Of a DNA stretch of 24,075 bases, positions 9,895 to 18,660 are shown one piece after another. The DNA is taken from NCBI GenBank assembly GCA_021464525.1, contig JADRCO010000968.1, positions 1 through 24,075 on the forward strand, in the 5' to 3' direction. Under the pieces are notes generated by a model that had not been told where the DNA came from, did no database searches, and saw only the letters and a list, made by a program, of their open reading frames with translations. Every line of letters begins with the position of its first letter. The stretch's first letter is position 1. This DNA is from Rhizophagus sp. LPA8_4_AMF (lineage: Eukaryota; Glomeromycota; Glomeromycetes; Glomerales; Glomeraceae). A program made the position numbers and the translations under genes.

Positions 9895-10131
9895 AAAAAA
9901 ATTAAACTAAATAAGGAAAAATTATTAAATGCATTATATGCGTGTAACAATGGCAAAAAATATTTTGATCGGCACGGTAGACATTCTACCAAGGATTTGT
10001 TTAACCAGAGGATATTCAAATATTTGTTAACTACATCAATCAATTCTAGGTTATGCCTTACAGTGTCCGGTCCGAACATCTTTCTGAGTCCAGTTATGTC
10101 ACAATTTATAGCACAGTCATTTGAATGTTGA
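9895..10131 (+). other. Unassigned open stretch, possible relic
   Basis: A plus frame without its own ATG reads KLNKEKLLNALYACNNGKKY and on through DRHGRHSTKDLFNQRIFKYL to TGA at 10129-10131. The minus strand is also open here (ATG at 10079, LELIDVVNKYLNILWLNKSL). Composition is less A/T-biased than around it, so one of the two may once have coded. The plus frame runs across the left terminus of the 10057-11100 element, which argues that it is partly chance. The family is not recognised on either strand. Confidence 0.2.
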
Positions 10132-10520
10132 TGCAGACCGAATTTAAACTTTGATCGGACTTCACTACCATCGGACTGAGTTAATTGTGCAGAGTCCTGT
10201 GATGTTTCTCAATCGGACCGAACTAAATTTACATGATTAATCTACATTTTATTTTTTCTTGTATTTAATAATTATTAAATTTTTACAATTTTAAATAAAT
10301 ATTTACAATAAATGTTTATAACTCATAACAAAATTTTAAAGTAACAAATTTTATTGTAATTTTAAAATAAGAGGTTTTTAGCAATATAAAATTTTGCGTT
10401 AACTTTTGAGAAAGTTGATGCTATATCTATGAATACATTTTGCATCAGCTTATTACAAATCTACTACAACCATTTTCTTTAAAACTCAATTTCTAAAAAC
10501 TTCTAAAAAATGATTCAATG

Positions 10521-10863
10521 TTATTTATTGGCTGTTTTAGTTTCTGAAGTTCTAATCTTTTCGCGCTCAATTTTCAATTCACGTTTTTGAATTTCCAGTC
10601 GACGTTGTTTTAATGATAATCGATGTTCCTCCATGTCAAAATCCACATTGTTTTCTGTTGAATTAATTACTTTAGTTTTCTTAGCCTCAGGTTGGGACGC
10701 TTGATTGGATTTAATTAAAGTTCCAGTTTTGGTTTTCTTTGATGATTGCTTATCAACTAAAAATATATTTATTAAAATAATAAATTATGAAGTATCACAA
10801 TATTATCTAACACATACTAGTTCGTTTAGAAGATTGGTTTGCTTGTGAAATTTGTATTGTTTG
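10521..10863 (-). pseudogene. Last two exons of a coiled-coil protein gene (5' truncated)
   Basis: On minus, an open exon (10818-10863) reads QTIQISQANQSSKRT and ends at donor GTATGT (10817-10812). A 61-nt intron with acceptor TTTTTAG leads to a 236-nt terminal exon (10521-10756): IDKQSSKKTKTGTLIKSNQA, a Lys-rich linker, then a charged helix MEEHRLSLKQRRLEIQKREL followed by KIEREKIRT and stop. The phases agree (1 nt + 2 nt). The helix is a likely coiled coil; the Ser/Lys-rich linker before it resembles the C-termini of Myb/SANT-like or transposon-linked DNA-binding proteins of these fungi, but no DNA-binding domain is present. Upstream the frame closes at TAA 10864-10866 and no earlier exon was found, so the gene is truncated. 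Confidence 0.55.
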
Positions 10864-11030
10864 TTAGCCTTTATTATAAAATAGGATATCAATTATTCAT
10901 TGCAGCATAATATTAATATCTCATTAAATTAATTAAAAAAAGAAATTTTTTTTTTAATAAATTATAAAAGCGAATGGCAAAAAAAAAACTTTATAATCAA
11001 TCGGATTTTAAGCAAATCACTGGACTGCAT

Positions 11031-11087
11031 GGTCCGATGATCCGGACTTGACTGTATTAAAAATTGACCTGACTGGATCATCGGACC
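11031..11087. repeat. 13-bp inverted repeat (hairpin) at the element end
   Basis: GGTCCGATGATCC at 11031-11043 pairs perfectly with GGATCATCGGACC at 11075-11087, leaving a 31-nt loop. It overlaps the right terminus of the 10057-11100 element. Confidence 0.85.
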
Positions 11088-11102
11088 GGATTCAGTAAAG
11101 AT

Positions 11103-11270
11103 ATACTCTTTCTTTCATTCCATTATAAAGTAGTTCATCAAATACCTCGGATCTTGTTGCTAAAACTGCTATACAACCATACAATTTCTTTTAATCTCAT
11201 ATAAAATTTCTATATCACTCAAGATTATTTATTAGTAACCTTAAATCTTTTTCTAAAGTATTTCCTTCAT
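11103..11270 (-). pseudogene. N-terminal BTB relic, copy E
   Basis: The minus strand from ATG 11270 corresponds to the first ~55 codons of the family (start, LEKDLRLLINN, IEIL, LYGC, ATRSEVFDEL, LYNGMKE). A one-base loss right after ATGAAGG puts TAG in frame, and the PKYSD segment carries a further deletion. Homology ends at about 11103, at the edge of the TIR element. Confidence 0.75.
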
Positions 11271-11399
11271 TATTTTTGAATTTCTTTATGAAAGAAAGAT
11301 TTTGTAGTTTATTTCAGCGACTCTATTCAGCGAGCATACATTATAAATAAAGTGTAGCTTACAAATTTAGAAATTTATTTAGACAAAGTAACTGCGATT
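11271..11399 (-). promoter_or_regulatory. 5' flank of relic E, shared with relic F
   Basis: TGAATTTCTTTATGAAAGAA, AGATTTTGTAGTTTATTTCAG, then ACAAATTTAGAAATTTA and AACTGCGATTA recur in order at about 23250-23358 upstream of relic F, with about 10 bp of difference in length in the middle. This 5' type differs from that of copies A, C and D, so the family has at least two promoter lineages. Confidence 0.6.
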
Positions 11400-11856
11400 A
11401 AATAAATAATAAATAAATAATGTCATTTCTTTACAGTACGTCATTAGTAGATATAATCGAACTAAAAATGGTTAACCACTTTATAAAAGTCTTTTTATCA
11501 AAGAATAGAAGGTTAGATTTCAATAATAATCTAATCAATAATAAATCATGTGATCAAAAATCATAATGAATCTAGGCTGTCAAATGACAAAATATTTTGT
11601 GTGGCTTTGTGGCTTAGAAGGATTTATTTCCCGATTTAGCATATTAAAATATTCAATAATATTCAATCAGTTCAACATATTTATAATATTCAGGTAAATT
11701 TCGATAGTTATGAATTCTAAATATTTAACTTGATCATCATAAATAACTTATAAAACGAATATCTTTAATTAGCTATAACATCACTTGAGTATATTTAGAA
11801 TATTGTTTTTTCGAATTACCTTTTTAAAGTCCTCATTTCAGTTGCAATAAAAAAAT
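11400..11856. other. Intergenic stretch, no gene seen
   Basis: No frame or relic recognised between relic E's upstream block and the 3' end of the intact BTB gene. Confidence 0.45.
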
Positions 11857-11862
11857 TTTATT
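11857..11862 (-). terminator. Candidate poly(A) signal AATAAA of copy C
   Basis: AATAAA on minus about 15 nt past the stop codon of the intact BTB-BACK-SPRY gene. Such hexamers are common by chance in this AT-rich DNA. Confidence 0.35.
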
Positions 11863-11876
11863 CTATGATTTCACAA

Positions 11877-13298
11877 TTAATTATTTTTATTATGAGGTTG
11901 AATTCTAAATCGACCAGGGCGTATTAATGATACTACTGGATAGAGCTTTGATGGTAAATTATTCCATGCTGATACTTCCAGATATTTTGTTCCATTGACT
12001 GTAAAAGCACAAGTTCTTTTATTCATATCTAAATGAACAGTAATTATTGCACCATCTCTAAATGAAGGACAATAACCTACCCATGCATTTGAATAAACAC
12101 TACTACCTTCGGAGGATAATACCCATCCAGTAGTTTGATACCCTGCCCAAGTTTCATAATTAAAATTTTCTGATGCACATATTCCAACAGCAGCACTTGA
12201 ACAGGATTGCTCAATAATAACATCCCATTCAAAAACACCTTTATTTCCTAAAGCCATTTTAGCTCTAACACTTTTATATGAATTAGAATCATTCGGTGCA
12301 TATACAACTGTTCCATTATCCTCAATAATAAGTTTTGATCCACATGTTGACTCATCCCAAACATAATTGGAAAATAAAAATATGGGTATTCCTCGGGTAT
12401 CATTTAAATCCGAATTAGACGATAATGTATTATATCGATAAACATTCAAAATAATTTCAACTGGAGTAATCCCTAGCGGCTCGATAATATTAACTAATAT
12501 TCGTCCTTTGATTCGCCTAAAATCAATTAATTTAACTAAAGGTTCCAACTCTTTAGCAACTTTTTGGTGATCAACGATAATTTTATTTTCTACTTGTACT
12601 GGATTCTCTACTTGGTTTATTTGTTCTAAAGTTGGTAACTGTTCCATAAGAGTATTATATGCTTCATTTGAAACTTGTTTTGCTGCAAGGATAGCACCAT
12701 ATCGAAAAACTTCATATTCTGGGGTTGCAAAAGGGGTTTCTTTTTCATGTGTACGAGATAAAAGATATTTAAGTCCTGTAATAGACAATCGACCAAATTC
12801 AATGGTGTTTAATGGAATAGTTGCTACCGCTTCAACTAATAAATTTAATAGAATATTATCTTCTATTAATGGCATTATTCCTGCAAATTTAGATAATAAT
12901 TCTGGTGAATAATTTTCATTGTAATTTTTTTCAAATATATTCTTTAAAGAATTCATAATAAAATCCTGAAGGTCTGTTAATTGAAAATAGTCAGCAGCGT
13001 AAAATGCTTCAATAATATTATCACTTGTTAAAGATTCTTCTTTAATTGATCCTGTATAAGTATATTCTAATACAATTTCCATTCCAGCAGAATTAATCTT
13101 TGGAAAAGAAATTTTGGTTTCATGACTTTCTTTCATTCCATTATAAAGTAACCTGTCAAATACTTCGGATCTTGCTGCTAAAATTGCTCTACAACCATAT
13201 AATTTCTTTTCATCCTCACATAAAATTTCTATATCACTATATTTTGGATTATTTATTAATAAGCTTAAATCTTTTTCTAAAGAATATCCTTTCGTCAT
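11877..13298 (-). CDS. BTB-BACK-SPRY domain protein, intact copy C (473 aa)
   Basis: A single uninterrupted frame from ATG 13298 (context AAAAAAAATGACG) to TAA 11877-11879. Residues about 8-115 form a BTB/POZ domain (YSDIEILCEDEKKLYGCRAI, ARSEVFDRLLYNGMKES, YTGSI, AADYFQLTDL). About 120-290 match a BACK-type helical region (SPELLSKFAG, LEPLVKLIDFRRI). About 324-467 form a SPRY/B30.2 domain (EWDVIIE, VGICASENF, TVHLDMNKRTCAFTVNGTKY, LPSKLYPVVSL, PGRFRIQP). In known families BTB-BACK proteins bridge Cullin-3 ubiquitin ligases to substrates, with a C-terminal domain choosing the substrate; here SPRY would do so. That role is inferred. No signal peptide or membrane segment is seen, so it is probably cytosolic or nuclear. 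It is the only undamaged member among at least nine copies or fragments here. Confidence 0.9.
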   Translation of the reverse strand: MTKGYSLEKDLSLLINNPKYSDIEILCEDEKKLYGCRAILAARSEVFDRLLYNGMKESHETKISFPKINSAGMEIVLEYTYTGSIKEESLTSDNIIEAFYAADYFQLTDLQDFIMNSLKNIFEKNYNENYSPELLSKFAGIMPLIEDNILLNLLVEAVATIPLNTIEFGRLSITGLKYLLSRTHEKETPFATPEYEVFRYGAILAAKQVSNEAYNTLMEQLPTLEQINQVENPVQVENKIIVDHQKVAKELEPLVKLIDFRRIKGRILVNIIEPLGITPVEIILNVYRYNTLSSNSDLNDTRGIPIFLFSNYVWDESTCGSKLIIEDNGTVVYAPNDSNSYKSVRAKMALGNKGVFEWDVIIEQSCSSAAVGICASENFNYETWAGYQTTGWVLSSEGSSVYSNAWVGYCPSFRDGAIITVHLDMNKRTCAFTVNGTKYLEVSAWNNLPSKLYPVVSLIRPGRFRIQPHNKNN

Positions 13299-13449
13299 TT
13301 TTTTTTGAAAAAGTTTTTAAAAGAAAATAAATATATAATAATTATATTTTAGGAATTTAAATACTTAAATTAGTATTTGCTCGCATTTGTGTCATGTTGC
13401 ACCATTTCCATGGGAAATAATATATCCGCCATTAGCTACTCCTTAATGA
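13299..13449 (-). promoter_or_regulatory. Upstream region of copy C, shared with D
   Basis: In order: TTTTAAAAGAAAAT, TTATATTTTAGGAATT, TACTTAAATTAGTATTTGCTCGC, TGTCATGTT, TGGGAAAT, TATCCG(C/T)CATTAGCT, also present at 15422-15587 before copy D and partly at 3206-3275 before copy A. Preserved order and spacing suggest the promoter was copied with the gene. Confidence 0.6.
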
Positions 13450-13583
13450 AGAAAAAGATCGACCTATGCCGGTTAAAAATTTGAAGTTATCCAGCGAGAC
13501 CTGTGTGATGTACACATTTCATGGAGGATTAGACGGATATGTCAATTTATGTTGGTAAAAAGATGCATTAGTTGGATCATGCG
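13450..13583. other. 134-bp segment present in C's 5' flank and absent from D's
   Basis: Upstream of C, CCTTAATGA is followed by about 134 bp and then ATTGACCGATAAATTA. Upstream of D, CCTTTATG runs directly into ATTGACCGATAAATATAATTA. Either an insertion in C or a deletion in D. It has no terminal repeats or A-tail; only ATGA/ATG-type microhomology at the joint. Confidence 0.65.
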
Positions 13584-13745
13584 ATTGACCGATAAATTAA
13601 TATCGATATAATTAATAAAATCTGCTGTGATTATTCCTGAAAACTAAACAAATAATTTTTTATTCCACAACGCTCTAATTTACTTATCGCTGTTTTCAGA
13701 ATTCTGCTACTCCATTACAAATTACATAATAAAATAAATTACCAG

Positions 13746-13787
13746 ATTACAGGTCGATTACCGGACAAAAACCGGACGTCCTGTAAT
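13746..13787. repeat. 8-bp inverted repeat with CCGGAC pair in the loop
   Basis: ATTACAGG (13746-13753) and CCTGTAAT (13780-13787) are perfect complements; the loop holds two ACCGGAC direct repeats. It may be a short element end or a chance hairpin. Confidence 0.5.
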
Positions 13788-14065
13788 TATATTATAATCA
13801 TTCAGTAATCACAACTTACACAGAAATCTAAAAACTGCAACTGTATTAATTCTGATACACCTAAATCACTCCGATTTGAGAATAAAAATTATGTAATCTT
13901 ATTTACGTCACTTTATTTGGTGTATGAGATATAATTGATCTAAAAATAGAAAGATTAATCTTTGAATTAGTCTATCAAAATGTTTACATCATATTACATT
14001 ATGAAACATTTAGCTAATTATGAGGTTTTAGACTTAAAGCATTCTTAATATATTATTATAATGTT

Positions 14066-15421
14066 TGGAATTCGGCCAGGATAACATAATGATGCCACTG
14101 GATAAAGCTTTGATGATAAATTATTCTATGCTAATACTTATGGTTATTTGTACCATTGACCATAAAACACAAGTTCTTTTATTCATATCTAAGTGAATTG
14201 TAACTTTTGTGCCATATCCGAATAATGGACAGTAATTTTCTATATATAATTTCCAGAATTACAACAATACCCATCCAGTAGATTGAGTTCCTGCAAAAGT
14301 TGCATAATAAAATTTTCTGATGAACATACTCCAACCCAAGCATATATACAATAATAACATCTCATTCAAAAATGCCTTTACATCTAGTATCAATTTAGCC
14401 ATAACATTATACCATAAATAATAATTAAGGTTATTTAGAGCATAGCGATAGTATACAATTTTTCCATTATCCTCAATAATAAGTTGATCCATGTGCCAAC
14501 TCATCCCAAACGTGATTAGAACAATTTGATATTTGCGCTCCTCGAATATAATTTATATTGGAATTACTTAACCTTATTTATTGCCGATAAACATCCAAAA
14601 TTAATTTTGTCGAGATAATTTCTAGTGGGTCAATGATGTCAGTCAAAACTTGTCTCTTAATTCTTCTGAAATCAATAAATTTAACTAAATGTTCCAATTC
14701 TTTAGCAACTTTATGGTGATCGGTAATAAATTTATTTCATTTTTCTACTTGTGTTGGGATTTCTATTGGTAAGGTTGGTAGCTATGCGCCATTTCATAAG
14801 GCATTATACGCATCGTTAGAAGCTTGATTTGCTGCAAGAATAGCACAATCTCGAAAAACTTCATATTCTGGAGTCGCAAAAGGGGTTTCTTTTCCATGTG
14901 TATAAGTCAAAAGATATTTAAAACTTGCAATAGACAATCAATAGTATTTAATGGAATAGTTGCTACTGATTCAACCAGTAAATTTAGTAAACTATTATCT
15001 TCTGTTAATGGTATTTTTCCTGAGAATTTAGATAATAATTCTGGTAAATAATGATTTTCTGAATAATTTTTTTCTACAGAATTATTGATAACTTTCATAA
15101 TAAAATCCTGAAGGACTGATAATTGAAAATAATCTGTGACGTAGAATGCTTCAATTACATTATCTTTTATTAAAGACTCCTTTTTTAATTGATCTCGTAT
15201 AAGTATATTCTAATGCAATCTCCATGAAAAGAAATCTTGTTTTCATAACTTTCCTTCATCTCTTTATAAAGTAATCCATCAAATACTTTGGATCTTGTTG
15301 CTAAAATTGCACTACAACCATATAATTTCTTTTCATCTTCACATAAAATTTCTATATCACTATATTTTGGATTATTTATTAATAGGCCTAAATCTTTTTC
15401 CAATGAATTTCCTTTCGTCAT
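14066..15421 (-). pseudogene. BTB-BACK-SPRY pseudogene, copy D
   Basis: Starts at ATG 15421 (MTKGNSLEKDLGLLINNPKY) and follows copy C to its SPRY end. A 20-bp deletion near 15225, just after KISF, removes PKINSAG-equivalent sequence and shifts the frame. More indels follow: BACK is readable near 15098-14950 (ELLSKFSGKIPLTEDNSLLN), then again broken at the GRLSI region and near 14740-14800; SPRY pieces near 14504-14259 (LIIEDNGKIVY, FAGTQSTGWVL) and 14230-14070 are in different frames. It is more decayed than A or B in its coding part, yet its 5' flank still matches C well. Confidence 0.85.
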
Positions 15422-15600
15422 TTTTTTTTAAAAAAAAATTTTTTAAAAGAAAATGATTATATACAAATGGTTATATTCTAGGAATTAAAGTACTTAGTTA
15501 GTATTTGCTCGCGTACAAATTTAAATTTGTGCCATGTTACAGTATCCCCTTGGGAAATATATGTATCCGTCATTAGCTGCTCCTTTATGATTGACCGATA
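15422..15600 (-). promoter_or_regulatory. Upstream region of copy D, shared with C and A
   Basis: Contains the same ordered motifs as 13299-13449, plus GTACAAATTTAAATTTGTGC, which is kept in A (3209-3230) but lost in C. C and A each preserve different parts of it, so D's flank looks closest to the ancestral arrangement. Confidence 0.6.
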
Positions 15601-16468
15601 AATATAATTAACTAGTGCAATACATAATCAATAAAGATACGATGTTTGATATCTATGTATAATACTAAGTATATATATTGCTCTTAACTAAACATTATCT
15701 TTGATATCAAAATATATGGTATAAAGTATTCAACCTAAAAAATTTCTTTATGGATGAGGTCACAAGAAAAGAAAATAAGTTTTGTCTGAAAATTTCCATG
15801 TTGAAAGTTATATGATAATGGAGATCGAATTTGTTATTATACTTTATTTGAAACTACGTTTGAAATTTTAAAAAAAACTGATAATAAATATTTTTTTTAT
15901 TACTTGTGATATCAGCACTTGAATATTTTTACAATTTCGTCAACTTTGAAATTCAAATAATATTCTCAAAAATTGGTTGAAACGGGTTACCAGATGGATA
16001 TTGATCAAGTATTGTATTTAAATGTGGTTACATAAGTTAATAGGATAACCTATTTTGAAAAAAAAATGGTTTAACGCTTTTGATGAATAATAGTTATTTT
16101 AGATATTCTGATAATTTTATAACGTAAAATAATAATCAAATGAATGATTTATAAATCATTTTTTTATTGTAAAATACCAATGCGTTGTTACAGAATTACT
16201 TTTCTTATACATAATATTTTATAATAATTTATAATGATCTTTATTTAATAAATTGAAAAGTCCTATAAAAAAAATTAGAGAATTGAATTATTTAAATTAC
16301 AAACTAAGAAACTTCTTACTAGTACTCTAAACTTAGTGTTTAAATAATTCCAAAATAAGATAATAAATATTAAAAATGAATTTGCTTTCAAATTAATTGT
16401 AAATTAATTTAAAATCCGTCTGAAGAAAAGCATTGTATTAGCAAATAAATATATTTTATTATTTTAAA
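15601..16468. other. Intergenic stretch, no gene seen
   Basis: AT-rich; no credible exon on either strand. On minus an AATAAA-like hexamer lies near 16470-16475, shortly after the kinase stop. Confidence 0.45.
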
Positions 16469-16482
16469 TTTTATTAAAAATA

Positions 16483-17131
16483 TTAAATTATAAACAAACC
16501 ATCAGGAGTGTTATCTTTTTCTTCTGAATGAAGATTTGGATTATCTTGTACTTCATCTATATAAATAAATAAGATAAGATAGAATAATAGACCTATTTAT
16601 TACTATAAGTAATTTTCTTTACTTACCATTAATACTAATATTTGATTGTTGCTGCATTATTTCTCTCTCATAGTCATTTTGTGCGTCTACTATTATTAAA
16701 TAAATCAAATTCAATATATATCTTCAAAGATAAGTATATAAGTAAATATTTAAGGCTTACCATTCTCCATTTTCAATTTTTTAAACAATCTGGATGATTC
16801 TTTACTATCATTATCTATAATTAAGATATAAATTAGTATTTATTCATTATAAAACTCTAATATAAGAATAAATTACCTTTAAAATTAATTGATCTATGAT
16901 GCTTACTTGATTTACTAAGATTACTAGCTATAATAAAAATCAATCAATATGATATTTTATTTATAAAATTCAATGTTATTTTAATAAATACTTACTATTA
17001 TCAGATATACTAAAATCATATGATCTACTGGTATAAATTGCTATTTAAAAAAGAAAGATTATCTCAACTTATTTATTAATTAAAGGATTTATACTAAGAA
17101 ATTATTAATTTTATATTACCTTTTTGTTCTT
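16483..17131 (-). other. Array of phase-1 mini-exons encoding the kinase tail
   Basis: After exon 2 ends as GAA-G, six small exons follow, of 12, 45, 51, 54, 60 and 74 nt, separated by introns of 62-86 nt. Each starts after TAG-type acceptors and ends before GTAAGT/GTAATT-like donors. All five internal ones are multiples of three and all junctions are phase 1, so any can be dropped in frame. They encode EEQK, AIYTSRSYDFSISDN, a Ser/Lys-rich piece, DNDSKESSRLFKKLKMEN, DAQNDYEREIMQQQSNISIN and DEVQDNPNLHSEEKDN with the terminal PDGLFII. Confidence 0.85.
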
Positions 17132-18660
17132 CTATTATCATTTAATTAAAGATATCATTAATTATAATGTTAAAGAACAAAAAATCAAATAGTTTAATAA
17201 ACATTAATTATGCATACCTTCTGTTGCATTTTTTGGTTCAAGTAGATTTTCAAATTTATGAATTTTACTTGCAAATATTTTACTACTCAAAATATTGCTT
17301 GTTTTTTTATCTACTTTTGCTATCAGTTGAGGTAATTTATTTGGATTATTTTGATAATATGATTTAATTTCTTTAATTTTTTTAAAAAGTGTATTAGTAT
17401 CAGGTCTTTTTAGTGGATTAGCATCCCAACATTGTTCCATTAAACTTTTATATTTTGAAGGAATTTCTGATATAATTTTTGGTCTTATACCATCAATGAT
17501 ATTAAGTACAAGAATACAATCATGCTCATAATTCATAAATGGAGGTTGTCCAAATGAAATTTCCCACATAAGCATTGCAATACTGTAAATATCAGATTTA
17601 AAAGTATACCCTTTTCCATTAATAACTTCAGGAGCTATGTAAGGAAGATTTCCATATATACTTGTTGATGGTTTATCTGCAGGGCCACAAAATCCAAGAT
17701 CACTAATTTTCCAAATATCATTGAAATTTGAATATAATATATTTCCAGAATGCAAATCTCTATGAATTGAATTCTCTTTATGAATAAAATAAAGGCCACG
17801 AATAATTAAAAAAGCAATTTTAATTCTTTCATTCCAAGTAAGTTGATTATGATTTTGTTGTAAATATTCTCTTAAATTCATATCACACTTTCTCATTACA
17901 AGTAAATAATTTCCATTTGATGGATTTTGTGTTAAACCAAAACATTGAATAATAGATAAATGTTTATTTCCTATAGTTAAATGTGATCTAGCCTTTAAAA
18001 AATAATAAATTTTATTATTAATAATTAAATTTTAAATTCAAGTTCTTTAAATATTTTTAACTTACAAACCTCTTCAAACCAACTTTGACTTGCATTTTCA
18101 ACATTTTTTAATTCTTTAAGTATTACTTGTAACCTTCCAAAACTTATTAATTGTTGCTCTTTAGCATCCCATTCTTTATATCTTCCATCAATCCAATTGG
18201 CTGTGTAAATCTCTGAGAATCCACCTTTTGTCAGATATTTAATATTTTTTAAATTATTATATGGGATCCATTCAATTACTGTTTGTGGGTGAAGTGTCTC
18301 CATTTGACAATTTTTTATTAAATTATCAATAACATTATTTCCAGAAGTCCAATTTGAAAAATTTGCTTTTAAATAACTTTGTACACAATATTCACAATAT
18401 AATGTAGCTAAACATTTTTGGTTACAATTATTACAAATTCTTCTTGTTCCATCATTATAAAAAATTTTAGCTCGGTCATAAGAATTATTATTTATTTTTA
18501 TTGCTTCAGTTTTTTCTTCTTCTGTAAGAGAATTATCAGCAAGAATTATTTGTTTCCTAAGTTCATAATCCTCATGGAGGTTATTAATAATACTATAATC
18601 AATTGACGTAAATGCTTTACTAAGTGCTGATCGTATTAATTTTCTCCGAATATTAGACAT
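16483..18660 (-). CDS. Protein kinase of the expanded Glomeromycotina type, eight exons, 553 aa
   Basis: Exons on minus, by splice sites and frame: 18660-18070, 17992-17218, 17131-17120, 17040-16996, 16927-16877, 16814-16761, 16686-16627, 16556-16483; total 1662 nt ending in TAA. Intron 1 (77 nt) needs donor GTTTGT at 18069; the better-looking GTAAGT four bases on gives a stop. Residues 76-92 hold a Cys cluster (C76, C79, C83, C89, C92). The kinase domain runs about 140-405: loop LTKGGFSEIY, Lys182 (VILK), HRD with Asp276 in IHRDLHSGN, DLG with Asp295 replacing DFG, APE ending Glu319, CW..NPLKRP. All key residues are present, so it is probably active; the exact substrate (Ser/Thr or Tyr) cannot be told. 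The tail from 455 is polar and likely disordered. No membrane segment, so cytosolic. Confidence 0.9.
17120..17131 (-). other. 12-nt micro-exon (exon 3 of the kinase)
   Basis: AAGAACAAAAAG lies between acceptor AATAG and donor GTAATA. Joined to the G ending exon 2 it gives Glu-Glu-Gln-Lys in phase. Too short for ordinary gene finders and easy to miss in read alignments. Confidence 0.7.

Larger units (their letters stand above)
10057..11100. mobile_element. TIR element of about 1 kb carrying a coiled-coil gene end
   Basis: CTTACAGTGTCCGGTCCGA at 10057-10075 is near the reverse complement of TCGGACCGGATTCAGTAAAG at 11081-11100; the inner TCCGGTCCGA is perfect. The hexamer TCGGAC or its complement recurs near both ends (10070, 10155, 10171, 10213, 11032, 11081), as subterminal transposase sites often do. 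The right end abuts a BTB relic that is cut off at the same point. No transposase domain was seen, so this would be a decayed or non-autonomous DNA transposon. No target-site duplication is obvious. Confidence 0.5.

Noticed and set aside
18056..18066. GTAAGT donor (18065-18060) for kinase intron 1
   Set aside because: Although closer to consensus, splicing there to the acceptor at 17993 creates an in-frame TAG; the GTTTGT donor four bases upstream keeps the frame and the family sequence EEARSHL.
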